From Azolla caroliniana (lineage: Eukaryota; Polypodiophyta), in NCBI GenBank assembly GCA_043228905.1, contig JBHGNT010000094.1:28542-92541 (forward strand): a stretch of DNA of 64,000 nucleotides, in the 5' to 3' direction. The notes beneath the pieces are model-generated. The model had not been told where the DNA came from and made no database searches. It saw nothing but the letters and a program-made list of their open reading frames with translations. Of the stretch, positions 10,651 through 22,189 are shown one piece after another. The position numbers and the translations under genes are program-made. Numbering within the stretch: the stretch's first letter is position 1; each line of letters opens with the position of its first letter.

Positions 10651-11698
10651 TTTCAAGGTCTCGGTGTGGGTGGAAGCACGTACCACAAGTCGCAGGCCGA
10701 TCACTCCGTGTTTGTGAAGAAATTTGATGTAGGAGACTTCCTGATATTGCTCCTATACGTGGACAACATGTTGATCGTCGGACGAGACCAAGTCAAGATA
10801 CGGATGCTGAAGAAGGCCCTTAACCGGACTTTCTCAATGAAAGACTTGGGTCCAGCAAGACAGATACTGAGGATGCACATCATCTGGGACTGGTCGAAGA
10901 AGCAATTGTGACTGTCAAAGGAAAAGTACATGACAAAGGTGCTTTAGCGGTTTAACATGTTAGAAGCAAAACCGGTCGGATCTAGACTCCCGGCAAACTG
11001 CAAATTATCCAGTAGGCAAAGCCCAAAGACAAAGGCAGAGAAGGCGGATATGATGAAGATTCCATATGCCTTTGCGGTCGGGATCTTGATGTACGCAATG
11101 GTGTGTACTCGACTGTATATTGGATACGTAGTCGGAGTGGTAAGTCAGTTCATGACCAGCCCCGGAAAAGAACAATGGAACGCAATAAAATGGATACTCT
11201 GGTACTTGAAAGGCACCTCGAGTATGTGCCTCTGATTCGGCTCCGGTAAACCCCAACTCAACAGTTTCACTGATTTAGATATGTCGGCTGATGCGGATAC
11301 CAGCCGATCCACATCCGGATATGTCATGACATACGCGGGGGGAGCTGTTTCGTGGCAGTCGAGGCTGTAGAAGACAGTTGCGCTGTCAACCATGAAAGCT
11401 GAGTACATGGCAGCTGTGGAAGCCGGCAAGGAAATACTATGGATGAAGGACTTCATCAGAGAGCTAGGGATCTGGCAAAAGGAATACCGGCTCTATTGCG
11501 ACATTCAAAGTGCCATCCACCTTGCGAAGAACGTGGCGTATCATTCCAAGACAAAGCACATCCAGCGTAGGTACCACTAGATCCGGGAGTGAGTTGAAGA
11601 TCAAGCGTATGTGCTGACGAAGATCTCCGAAAAGCTGGACGCATGTCGGAAGAGGATCAGATTGACCAGGCATCCCATGCCAGAGTGAAGGGGCAGTT
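10651..11698 (+). pseudogene. Co-1 3' half: end of reverse transcriptase and RNase H (copia)
   Basis: Degenerate copia coding sequence, plus strand. It starts in mid reverse transcriptase (YHKSQADHSVFVKKF), with the catalytic box as YVDNM instead of YVDDM near 10758, then MKDLGPARQIL. RNase H follows with SADADTSRSTSGY, AEYMAAVEAGKEILWMKDF and a KTKHIQRRYH end. There are several in-frame stops (for example after KKQL, in VL*RFNM and after SRL). The N-terminal part of the same gene is not to the left but on the other strand at 26767-27151, with about 60 codons missing between the two. Confidence 0.85.
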
Positions 11699-11704
11699 TG
11701 TTAG

Positions 11705-12453
11705 TGATAGGGTGTATAAGATAATAGATAGTTATACACTATATGAGGGCTTGACCAAACCGATTAGATGGAGTTGAAAATCATAATATATTATATAGCT
11801 CTAGGTAATTATGATTAGAGAGTATAACTCAAGAAACTAAGAAAAAAGATAGAGAAAGCGAGCAAGAAATAAGAATGTTCTGATATTCCAACATCAAGAG
11901 AATACAAAGGAGACAAACTCCACATTGAACTAAAACCAAAGACCTTCCTCTTCTAAGACACTTCCTCTTCCACAAAGACACTTCTTCCTAACACTCCTCA
12001 TCCACTCTTTGGCCTTCACTCTTCGCCTTCTTCCTCACTAATATCACTTCTTCTTTTATAACCTTCCTCTTCTTATCCACGTTCATGCTATTTTTAGAAG
12101 CTTTTTATCTCCCTATTTTTAGCTATGACACGTCGACCTTCTAATCGTCATATCTCCCTCATCCGATATCCAAATTAAGCGATTTAAAAAGCTATAGAAA
12201 GCTCTTTTTACAAGCTTTCTAATCCATATTTAAACGTGATATTTGGATAAACAACGAGGGAGTTATGACCATTCTATTTTTACTGTTTTTTATAGTCTGC
12301 GTTTTCTCTTTTTACTTTTCTCTTGGTCTCGTACTTTTACTTTTGACTTCTTCCCTAAGCTCTTAGTTCGTGTTCTTATCCTCCAAATGTGAATTATCCA
12401 TACTTTATATCCATCTAGTGTTCAATGGTTTGAATTCAAAAAACACTTTCACA
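11705..12453 (-). repeat. Gy-3 3' LTR
   Basis: 749 bp; on the minus strand it begins TGTGAAAGTG and ends CCCTATCA. Immediately upstream on the minus strand is a run of 12 G (12462-12473), the polypurine tract. Confidence 0.95.
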
Positions 12454-12713
12454 TTTAGCTCCCCCCCCCCCCTTGCTTGTTGAGCGAACCATTTATGGTG
12501 AGCCGAAGATAAAAAGAATAAAAAAAAAACTCCTTCGCCTTATGGTAGGCTATAGACAAAGAAGGAGAGAAGAAAAAGAAACAAACTATGTGAGTAAAAC
12601 CCCCGCTAGTCGGTAGGAAAAACCTCACACTCCTAGACACACCCACACACACATTGACAATTCCATCATCATCTTTCTCCTTGTCAACACAAAGAAAGAG
12701 GTTACCACAATCA

Positions 12714-14813
12714 TTATGTCTTCGTTAACTCTCCAAAGACTAGTAGGGCCATGGGATACATCACTCTTGATAGCAGTAAGCATGTCAACATATAAATGAA
12801 TCTTTCGAGCGAGCGCACCTTTTGCACAAATACTTTCAAAGCTTCAAGACTTGTCGGAATTGTCATCTTTGTAATTATGTTAATCTTTGAATCATCCACA
12901 TGAAATCCTTTTTGGCACAACATATTGTCCACACTACCTTGTTTTGTATAAACAACCATTTTATCGACAATCTCATCTCGAGAAGGAAGTGAAAATTCAT
13001 CTCGTTTGGTCGAATCATTCAAGGCTTTGAAATTGATCTCATTCTTCTTTGGAACCAAAACTATAGGTGACACACACCTCAAATCTTCCATCTTATAATT
13101 GGAACTTTCTTGTAACCATGCGTTGAACTCTTGCATAAATTCTTCCTTTTGTTCAACACTCAATTGCCGAAGCTTTGGGGAAATTGATACACTTTCCTTC
13201 AAGTTGATGTGGTATTTGTTGCAAGCTTCTCCTCTTATTCCAAAACACTTGATGAACACATCCTCCACTATGCTTGTGCAATGCACCACTCCACTATCTA
13301 CTACAACCACCCTTGTTGAAGATGACCTACTAATAGGAATTCCTACTTTGTTTACTACAAATTCAGAAATCAAGCTTACCCTAGCACCACTATCACCCAA
13401 GGCATCTTTGATGTGAACCCCTTTGATGGAGACAGGGATGATTGGACGTATGTCCTTTCGATCTTCTACTCGCATGATCCCCACGTAATGCACGGTCTTT
13501 TGACTTTGGCAAATACTCACAAGCCTCCCCCACTCATTTTGTAATGTGGATGATAATTGGAGAAGTTGCGGCCATGTTATCCTTGGTCCACTCGATATCA
13601 ATTCATGCTTCCGATTGAAAGATTCTACACCTTCTCCCATAGGAATATCCTCCATCTTTATCTTCCTTCTAGAGTGTCTCCTTCTCAATTTGTCCTCTTT
13701 CTCATTCTCCTTAGACTTCTTCTTTTGTCTTGAGTCACTAGATTCTCCTTCAACTTCTTTCTCCTTTTGCGAGGCTCTTGTCCTTTTCACAAGAGCTACT
13801 TCACAAGCACTATCACTATCATCAATAAAATTAAGAAGATTCACATTATGAGGAATTGTAGGAACCTGAGTCATTGGAAGTGTTATGGATTCGCCTCCTT
13901 CGACTCCATTGTTGATAGGTCGTTGTCCATTCCGTTGCACTTCATACATGTCTCTTTCCATACCTCTTTGTTGTCGATGAGGACATCTTGTTGAGTGTCC
14001 CTCCTCTTGACAAGAATAACAAATTACACCGTGATGCCCTCTAGAGCCACCACCATCGGGAATAGTGTTGCGAATTGCTTGGGATTGTTGCAAGTGGGCC
14101 ATCACTTCATCAAAGCGCCGATTCACCAACGCCATTGTATCTTGTTCACTCTTCACTTGTTCCACTTCTTGAGATATACTTGTTGGGTTTATTGTTGTGG
14201 TGGTATACACATTTGGAAACACTTGTCCACCATGCACAATTGAAGATAAGGCTTGAAAGTTGGCACGAGGCATCAAATTTGCACCCAAAGCCGTCATTTG
14301 GGGATCCCCCATGGAACTCATCATCTTCACTTGTCGATCATAATCTTGACAAACTTGGAGAAGAGCTTGAAAAGTCGTTGGATCCTTCAAGCTTGCCTCC
14401 AAACGGAAATGTATATCAAGGCCCACCTTAAATTGTTCTATCTTAAACCACTCGTCTTCGGTGCCACCACGAAGACGAATCCACGTCGTCCACAATTCTT
14501 GGAAATTTCGTTCATACTCTAAAAAACCAAAAGGTGATTCCATCTTTAGTTGAAATAGCTCTTCCCTTACTTCGGTTGCACTTCGTCGTTGAATATATTT
14601 GGCACGAAACTGGTGCACCAACAATTGATATGCTCCCTGTTGGTTTGGAGGAAGAGAGTCATACCAATCTCGTGCTCGACCATAGAATGTAGCTACTAAT
14701 AAAGGTAACTTCTCATTGTCGGTGATGCGTCCAATAGAGACAGCATGATGCTCAAAAGATGCCAAAAAGGCACCCGCATCTTGTGTTCTTTCACCTGAAA
14801 ATGCAAATTGCAT
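12714..14813 (-). pseudogene. Gy-3 Gag-protease with a deleted reverse transcriptase
   Basis: An open frame of about 700 codons on the minus strand; the ATG at 14811-14813 is the first in frame. It has a retrotransposon Gag core (GRARDWYDSLPP, then VHQFRAKYI), a zinc knuckle CYSCQEEGHSTRC near 14010, and a lysine/glutamate-rich linker. The protease-like site is GDSGARVSLIS near 13390. Then reverse transcriptase N-terminal motifs (SPIVLVPKKN and SLPSRDEIVDKMV) run straight into a late segment (GFHVDDSKI to VRSLERFIYML). The stretch with the YxDD core is absent, so the frame is intact but cannot make an active polymerase. Confidence 0.85.
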
Positions 14814-14881
14814 AGCTAAGTTAATGTAATATAGTAACACAATTAAATGATAAGTTCTCCCTTCTATACGGAAAGGATCCA

Positions 14882-14898
14882 CCCTCCCTGGAGCGCCA
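14882..14898 (-). promoter_or_regulatory. Gy-3 primer binding site
   Basis: On the minus strand TGGCGCTCCAGGGAGGG starts four bases after the 5' LTR end. It resembles the TGGCGCC-type sites of many plant gypsy elements. Confidence 0.7.
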
Positions 14899-14902
14899 AA
14901 AA

Positions 14903-15651
14903 TGATAGGGTGTATAAGATAATAGATAGTTATACACTATATGAGGGCTTGACCAAACCGATTAGATGGAGTTGAAAATCATAATATATTATATAGCTCT
15001 AGGTAATTATGATTAGAGAGTATAACTCAAGAAACTAAGAAAAAAGATAGAGAAAGCGAGCAAGAAATAAGAATGTTCTGATATTCCAACATCAAGAGAA
15101 TACAAAGGAGACAAACTCCACATTGAACTAAAACCAAAGACCTTCCTCTTCTAAGACACTTCCTCTTCCACAAAGACACTTCTTCCTAACACTCCTCATC
15201 CACTCTTTGGCCTTCACTCTTCGCCTTCTTCCTCACTAATATCACTTCTTCTTTTATAACCTTCCTCTTCTTATCCACGTTCATGCTATTTTTAGAAGCT
15301 TTTTATCTCCCTATTTTTAGCTATGACACGTCGACCTTCTAATCGTCATATCTCCCTCATCCGATATCCAAATTAAGCGATTTAAAAAGCTATAGAAAGC
15401 TCTTTTTACAAGCTTTCTAATCCATATTTAAACGTGATATTTGGATAAACAACGAGGGAGTTATGACCATTCTATTTTTACTGTTTTTTATAGTCTGCGT
15501 TTTCTCTTTTTACTTTTCTCTTGGTCTCGTACTTTTACTTTTGACTTCTTCCCTAAGCTCTTAGTTCGTGTTCTTATCCTCCAAATGTGAATTATCCATA
15601 CTTTATATCCATCTAGTGTTCAATGGTTTGAATTCAAAAAACACTTTCACA
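14903..15651 (-). repeat. Gy-3 5' LTR
   Basis: 749 bp; no difference from the other copy was found by eye. GTTAG follows at 15652. Confidence 0.95.
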
Positions 15652-16092
15652 GTTAGGATTTCGGTCCCTCCGGATGGGATATGAGTTCCTGGCAACGGAA
15701 GACCCGGTGAGAACTGGATGATGCAGGTCCGGTGTCACCGGATGAAGGGTCATATATGTAAATATGTTCCAGAGAGCCCACTCGGGTTATATTTGTAAAT
15801 AGCCCGAAAGTTATATTAGTATAAATATGACCTAGGGCAAACTCCTGAGGGTGTTGACACTATTTGTTGTATAGAGATATTGAGTGTAACTCTGTACAGT
15901 GTGTGTGTGAGAGAGAGAGAGAGAGATACATATCGATTCTCTATTGTAACTGCCGCCAGGCAAAGATTGTGAGCAAGAGGTTGTTACCTCTGTGTTCACC
16001 TGTTGTATTCCTCTAGACATAGTGATAGTTGGAGTTTGTGGACTCCCGTGGTTTTTCCCATTTAGGGTTTTCCACGTAAACATACTGTGTAC

Positions 16093-16285
16093 TGTCGAAT
16101 ACGAGTGTATAATGGCCGTATTCACACTATCCCTTTGGACAACCCAAGTTTGGGCTATTTCTGTAAATAGCATAAAGGGCAGTTGCCCTACGATAGTCAC
16201 TATATAAAGTGACTTTGTAACCTTTAGTGAAGGTTGGTTGTCATTTGTAACTATTACTATTAAGAAATAAAATGTTTCTTTGTGC

Positions 16286-16333
<48 letters not shown>

Positions 16334-16416
16334 GTATCTTGTTCATTCTCATACACAGGTCCTTCAACATCACAGATGTTGTTTGTTCTTCCGAATTGAC
16401 GACCTTGTCCCCAACA
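16093..16416 (+). repeat. Co-2 5' LTR
   Basis: TGTCGAATACG to CCCCAACA, with TATATAAAG near 16201 and a long (CT)n tract at about 16289-16328 that is shorter in the 3' copy. Confidence 0.92.
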
Positions 16417-16418
16417 TT

Positions 16419-16431
16419 TGGTATCAGAGCG
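16419..16431 (+). promoter_or_regulatory. Co-2 primer binding site
   Basis: TGGTATCAGAGCG two bases after the 5' LTR, the usual initiator-Met tRNA site of copia elements. Confidence 0.9.
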
Positions 16432-16932
16432 TTAGAGGTTCTTCAACCCGCTGCTGGCCGTCATAGTACACCACACAACACTTTGTTTTTGTTTTTCTTG
16501 AAGAACATAGAAGAGAGAAAAAAACAAGAAGTCTGCATCTCACTATGTTAAATCACTAATTGGAGTAAGCTGGCCGGTTGTACTCTGTTCCTGTGATTGT
16601 AACCACCTGAGATTGGTCTCCAGGCAACAACCAAATTTGTGCTTCATTCGGTTGATCGACATTCGGGAGGATCAGGTGGATCTGTCCCTCTCATCGCTGC
16701 AGTCATCTGAAGCAGAATCGGACTAAACAATCAGTTTCTTGTGATCGATATTCGGCATACAATTGGAAGCTAACCGTAGTCACTCCAAGACGGTTCAGCA
16801 AACAAGTATCCGAAACCAAACCGACTCGGGTTCAAGACCGACTAGAACGATATCAGGTGAGTCGATCGGCTACACCCAACTAAGGTTCCTAGTCAACTCC
16901 GAACAAAGTCTTACCAACCGAAACCAAATCAG

Positions 16933-17889
16933 ATGGAATCAACATCCAGCTCATCGGAGATGAGTCTAAGGAGGTTCGACGGTTCGAACTTCAACTTCTG
17001 GAAGGAACAAATGCAGGACTATCTCATAGTCAAGGGTCAGATAGACCCGATTGAGAATGAAAATCCTCCAGAAGCATACAAGGCAAACGAGTGGCTAAAG
17101 CTAGACAGAATCGTCTGTGCCACGATTCGGATGCACTTGTCGGAGTCAGTGTACTTCATAGTGCAATGATGCTCGACAGCTTTTGAACTTTGGAAAACAC
17201 TGCCGGAAACTTATGAAAAGAAGGTAGCCGCAACGAAGATGTATCTGATCCAGCGCCTCTACAACTTGCTAATGAAAGAATCTAATTCGGTTCAGGCACA
17301 CCTCAACGAGTACGAAAGCCTAAACTTCCAAATATCGTCTCAGGGGACGGCAATAGAGGATGAACTCAGAGCAATGATACTCATGAGTAGTCTCCCCTCT
17401 TCTTGGGAAACTTTCGTCACAACTGTGTGCGATGCTTCAACAACTGCCATTAAGTACTCCAAAATCACGAGCGCAATCCTGACTGAAGCAACTCGGAGAA
17501 AGTCTTTCGCCAAAGACTCTGCAGATGAAGCTTACATAGTACAAGGTTTGACCGACCGATCGAACAACCGGGGAAGAAGCTCTTCCCGACCGCCGAATAA
17601 TCAGCGAAGCCGGAGCAAGTCCCGGGACAACCGAATCTGCAACTACTGCAACAAACCGGGACACATCAAAGCCGACTTTCGGGCACTTAAAGCAAAAACC
17701 GACAAAGCTCAAAGAGCAGATCAGAAGAGTAGCCGGCATGAGGAGGTCAACTACGTCAGCTGTTCAGCCGAAATTTTGACGACCAACCCGAACATACTGT
17801 CCATAGAGAACCCAGTCGAATCAGAAGTTCTGCTTACGACTAAGGAATCGAGCACATGCCTCCTGGACTCGGGCCATCGTATCATGTGA
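16933..17889 (+). pseudogene. Co-2 Gag and start of protease
   Basis: A copia Gag: MESTSSSSEMSLRRFDG, NFNFWKEQMQDYLIVK, then LMSSLPSSWETF. One in-frame TGA at 17167-17169 lies where an Arg codon CGA would fit. The zinc knuckle is CNYCNKPGHIKADF, whose last Cys is replaced by Phe. The protease begins CLLDSG near 17860 and is then frameshifted. The neighbouring integrase is also damaged, so this copy makes no functional set. Confidence 0.85.
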
Positions 17890-18233
17890 CACCTCACTGA
17901 TCTCAGTTCCGGAAATACTCGGACCGGCACTCCAACTCAGTTCGAGTCGGGAACTCGCAACACTGTGCCATAATCGGAATCGGCACCGTAGAGCTCAACC
18001 TTCCGTGTGGCTCTACACTCATACTGCACAACGTCTGACACGTTCCTGAGCTTTCAAGACCCTTGATCTCAGTTGGAAAACTTGACAAAGCCTGCATCTA
18101 TGCCGAGTTCTCATCAGGAGGATGGACACTCCATAAAGAGAACCTCCTGCTTGCTTGAGGACCAAAGGTACACTCTTTATACCCTTTATATGTCACACTC
18201 AAAGAGGGTGACTTATTTTTTGTTGATATCCCC

Positions 18234-19115
18234 GTGTCATCGTTATGGCACGGACGACTTGGACACCTCACCAAGGCCGGCATAACGCACCTATCTAGAG
18301 CCGGTTACATCCCCATGCTCTCCTTCTCGGATCACCAATTCTGCGAGCATTGCCAGTACGGCAAACAGGTAGCCGCATCACACCCGACATCAGCACCAAG
18401 AGAATCGAGTCCCCTCGATTTGGTCCACTCACATCAGTCTCTCGGCAGTGCTTCGTACTTCGTCAGTTTTATTGACGCCTCAACTCGGAAGTTGTGGGCT
18501 TACCCCATTAGAACCAAAGATCGGGTGTTCTTGATCTTCTCCGAATGGCTTGCAATGGTCGAAAACCAGACCGGTCAAAAACTAAAATTTCTTCGAACCG
18601 ATAATGGAGGAGAATTCAAGTTTGACGAATTCGTCAAATTTTGCCGGGAACGTGGCATTCGACGTGAATATACGACACCCTATAGTCCAGAGCAGAACAG
18701 AATTGCTAAACGCATGAATCAGACGATTCAAGAACGCATAGTATCCATGCTCCAACACTCCGGACTGTCAGATGGATTTTGGGCGGAGGCTCTACCTACG
18801 GCAATACACATAATAAATATGTCTCCAAGTAGACCTCTAGGATTTAAAATACCTCAGGAAACATGGACCGATAGTAAGCCAAATTATGACAAGCTGAGGA
18901 TCTTCAGCTGCGAGGCGTATGCCCTCATACCGAAAGACGACTGCCGGAAACTCGAACCAAGATCAAGGAAATGCATTTTCCTTGGATATGGACCTAACAG
19001 TGAGATCGGATACCGACTTTGGGATCCCGAGCACAGACAAATCATCCGAAGTTCGGACGTCGTGTTCAACGAGTCGGCTATGCATAAAACAGCCGAAAGG
19101 CCTATTGAAGTCTGA
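18234..19115 (+). pseudogene. Co-2 integrase
   Basis: Starts in another frame after broken sequence. It carries the HH-CC finger (WHGRLGH, then CEHCQYGK), the core with LRTDNGGEF and PYSPEQNRIAKRMNQT, and the C-terminal GKG-type part (KCIFLGYG, SSDVVFNES). The first catalytic Asp is missing: LVHSH replaces the usual LVHSD. The motif order is standard for copia integrase. It ends at TGA 19113-19115, with further decayed sequence up to the reverse transcriptase. Confidence 0.88.
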
Positions 19116-20880
19116 AGGGTAATATTTTCTGAAGTGCCAACCCTTCATGAAGGCCCAGCCCACAGCACGAGATCGGTTTCACGGGTAATCGATACCTCTC
19201 GTCCGGAATCCACCGATTCAGCATAGCCGAATGGCTCGCCTTCCGACCATCCGACACCTATACTCGGTGCGACCAATCCAGTCATACCTCGAAGATCTGA
19301 GAGACTGTCGCAACCTCCGGAAAGGTACTCTCCTGGAATTTTCTTTACTGACGCCGGCGAACCGACGTCTTACGAAGAAGCATCGGCATCTGCCAACTTA
19401 GCAACTTGGCATCTGGCGATGGAGTCGGAAATGCACTCCATTCGCGCAAACAAGACTTGGGACTTGGTCGAATTACTGAAGAATCGACGTGCTCTTCCGT
19501 GTAAGTGGGTCTATCGACTTAAAAGAGATGTCTGACTCGACCAACCCAAAGTACAAGGCCAGATTAGTTGCGAAGGGATTTCGACCAGAATATGGCGTCG
19601 ACTTCGACGAAATCTTTTCACCAGTGGTGAAAATGACAACCCTTCGTTTCATGCTCAACGTCGTGGCCGCCGACAACTTGGAGCTGATTCAGCTAGATGT
19701 AAAAACGACATTCCTCCACGGTGACCTACAGGAGGAAATCTATATGGAGTAGCCGAAAGGCTTTGTGGCATCCAGCTAGGAACATCTAGTCTGCTGACTC
19801 ATGAAGAGCTTATACAGCCTAAAACAAGCACCCTGATAGTGGTACAAGAAGTTCGACGACTTCATTCAGTCGGTCGGCTTCTCCAAGAGCGATGAGGACC
19901 ATTGTCTCTTCACCAAAACAGCTCAAGTCGGGTCTCCCGTCTTCCTCATCATTTACGTGGACGAAATGCTACTCTCCGGCCAACATGCCGGAGAGCTCAC
20001 CGAACTCGTTCAGAAACTGCGGTTGAAGTTTTCCAAGAAGGACCTCGGTCCGGCAAGACACATACGTGGTATGAAGATTAGTTGGCATCGTGATAAACGA
20101 CAACTTTTCTTGTCTCAAACCAACTACATCGGATTTGTCTTGGAATGCTTCAACATGCACTCGGTCAAGTCTGCTTCAACCCTGCTCCGTATGAAGTCGG
20201 TACCGTATGCACCGGTAGTCGGCTCCCTTATGTATGCGATGGTCGCAACACAGCCTGATATTTCTCACGCCGTAGGAGTTGTCAGCAGATTCATGCACAA
20301 CCCAGGCCGATCGCACTGGAACGCAGTCAAGCATGTGTTTAGATATCTAGCTGGCACAAAAGACCACGACATTCTTTTTGGCCCAAACTCAACCTCAGGC
20401 GTAGTCGATTATACCGACTCGGACTTCGCCGGCTTCGTGGACAGCCAGAAATCAACAACCAGATATTGTTTCAAATTCAGCAATGGAGCAATCTCGTGGA
20501 AGTCGAAACTTCTGGAGTGCACAACCACCTCAACAACCGAAGCGGAATATGTAGCTATGTCCGACGCGGCAAAAGAAGCTTTATGGCTCAGTCGGCTGGC
20601 ACACACGTTTCGACAAGTCAACCTCGACTTGGTTCCAGTTGTCTACAACGACAGTCAGGGTGTTGTTGCTTTGTCAAAAAATCCGGTTCACCACAACGCC
20701 TCCGAGCATATCGATGTTCGATATCACTTTGTTCAGGACTGTGTCGTTTCAGGGAAAATCGGTCTCAAGAAGATATCCACAACTAATAATGTCGCAGATG
20801 GAATGACCAAGTGTCTTTCGGCGGATCGCTTCCAATCCCTTCGGCACCAGATTGACATAACGAAAAATCGGTCCGGTTAA
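19116..20880 (+). pseudogene. Co-2 reverse transcriptase and RNase H
   Basis: The text runs from PGIFFTDAGEP through CKWVYRL, KARLVAKGF, DEIFSPVVKMTTLR and FLHGDLQEEIYME to YVDEM (usual YVDDM) near 19960, then KDLGPARHI. RNase H has DSDFAGFVDSQKSTT, TEAEYVAMSDAAKEALWL and HIDVRYHFVQD, ending at TAA 20878. Between 19750 and 19839 there are five in-frame stops; each sits where the family has Gln or Arg (the usual APRQWYKKF reads AP, stop, stop, WYKKF). A one-base shift lies near 19520. Confidence 0.88.
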
Positions 20881-21077
20881 AAAGTCGGACACACAGCACA
20901 GGATGGTTTCGGACAACCGACATCGGTTCTTTGAGGATCGGCTTCAGCTTTTTCGACCCGACCGGTTTAGTCTTCTGTCTTCAAATCTTGCCGACTCGAA
21001 CAAAACCGATCTGTCCGATAAACCTTGTATATACCTGTAATTTAAGATAACCCATTTATACGCCCATTAAGGGGGAG

Positions 21078-21377
21078 TGTCGAATACGAGTGTATAATGG
21101 CCGTATTCACACTGTCCCTTTGGATAGCCCAAGTTTGGACTATTTCTGTAAATAGCATAAAGAGCAGTTGCCCTAGGATAGTCCCTATATAAAGTGACTT
21201 TGTAACCTTTAGTGAAGGTTGGTTGTCATTTGTAACTGTTGCTATTAAGAAATAAAATGTTTCTTTGTGCCTCTCTCTCTCTCTCTCTCGGTGTGTATCT
21301 TGTTCATTCTCATACACAGGTCCTTCAACATCATAGATGTTGTTTGTTCTTCCGCACTAACGTCCTTGTCCCCAACA
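21078..21377 (+). repeat. Co-2 3' LTR
   Basis: 300 bp, preceded by AAGGGGGAG. Apart from the shorter (CT)n it differs at a handful of positions from the 5' copy. Confidence 0.92.
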
Positions 21378-21509
21378 TTACCCTCTCTCATATTGTCTGT
21401 GTGTACATGTATTCACCTCTATTCCCATTCTCTGTGTTTCGATTCAAAACGACACGATCTGAGACTCAGTTGTGGCTGAGTAATATTCCGCATATTTCTT
21501 GTCACTTAT

Positions 21510-22125
21510 CACTACATATGGTCTGAACCATCTTCTTGCGAACTTTCTTGTTGTACTGTGTTGATTGTCAAGGTTGTTGTCGTAGACCAATACCCAATCT
21601 CCTTCTTCGATCTTCTTGGGATGCAGTCGATGTGTCCTATCGAACCAAATCTTGTTCTTCACTCAAGCTACCTCCATCATCTTTTGCACTTTTTCTAAAT
21701 GTTCAGGCCTTCTTTCAAGTTGTCTTATCCGTGCCGCTAATAATTCTTCTCGGCTCATCTCGTTCTCCCAGGGTATTGTACCCATGAGGCGATCGTCCTT
21801 TCGATAGGCATTACCGGCTTTTGTCCATACATAAGCTCTGTCGGCATATACCCTGCCACTGAACTGTGTGTAGTTCTGTCGGCCCACAAGGCACAGGACA
21901 ATAGTCGTGGCCAGTTCCCGACTCAACCGTTGCATGCTCGTACGATGGCTTTGATGATTGGTCCATGCCCTTGCTCGATCTTACCATTCGCTTCAGGATT
22001 GTAGGCAGTCGTGAGGGAGATCTTCACGCCTAGTCGATCGAAGAGCTCTGTTTTCTTCACGTGCATCCAACTCCCCTCGATTAGCCACTATCTTTCCCAC
22101 ACATCTACATTCATTGCAAGAAACC
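21510..22125 (-). pseudogene. Gy-2 integrase fragment (upstream part of a split gypsy gene)
   Basis: Minus-strand gypsy integrase of the Gy-1 family. It starts near 22125 (CRCVGKIVANRGELD, with Asn for the catalytic Asp seen in Gy-1 VIADRGELD), then SLTTAYNPEANGKIEQGHGP, a stop, ALWADRTTH, MSREELLAARIRQLE and RWFRPYVVIS. The frame stops exactly at the Co-1 LTR; the next codons (SANDNATYHLAELDG) are on the plus strand from 30292. Gy-1 reads RWFGPYEVRKVFDNGTYRLSELDG, so the two halves join without a gap. A one-base shift lies near 22055. The sequence right of 22125 is unrelated. Confidence 0.85.
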
Positions 22126-22189
22126 AAAAAACCTTCAAGGTTAGTACCGTGATATAAAATATACAATGTAGGTCACAAGAGTCGCATTA

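Larger units (their letters stand above)
11705..15651 (-). mobile_element. Gy-3: very young, internally deleted gypsy element
   Basis: 3,947 bp on the minus strand with 749 bp LTRs at 11705-12453 and 14903-15651 that look identical by eye. The target duplication GTTAG is at 11700-11704 and 15652-15656. The internal part keeps gag, protease and fragments of the reverse transcriptase but no catalytic core, RNase H or integrase. It landed within the first bases of the Co-1 3' LTR. Perfect LTRs with no polymerase suggest it was moved by another element's enzymes. Confidence 0.95.
16093..21377 (+). mobile_element. Co-2: full-length but decayed Ty1/copia element
   Basis: LTRs at 16093-16416 (324 bp) and 21078-21377 (300 bp) begin TGTCGAATACG and end CCCCAACA; the length difference is mostly a (CT)n tract. 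Order is primer site, Gag, protease remnant, integrase, reverse transcriptase, RNase H, purine tract AAGGGGGAG. It is inserted in the Co-1 LTR: the text before it ends GTGTAC and the text after it continues ACCCTCTCTC, as in the uninterrupted copy near 29795. The target duplication is imperfect (GTAC against TTAC). Co-4 at 32651-35390 is the same family. Confidence 0.92.
11699..21504 (+). repeat. Co-1 3' LTR, split into three pieces by two nested elements
   Basis: Pieces are 11699-11704, 15652-16092 and 21378-21504. The LTR begins TGTTAGGATTTCGG after a purine-rich AAGGGGCAG and ends TTCTTGTCA. Gy-3 interrupts the first bases (GTTAG duplicated) and Co-2 interrupts the R/U5 part. The pieces together match the uninterrupted Co-1 5' LTR at 29678-30291 base for base over long stretches, roughly 93-95 percent by eye. 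The following CTTAT (21505-21509) is the target duplication. Confidence 0.9.
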
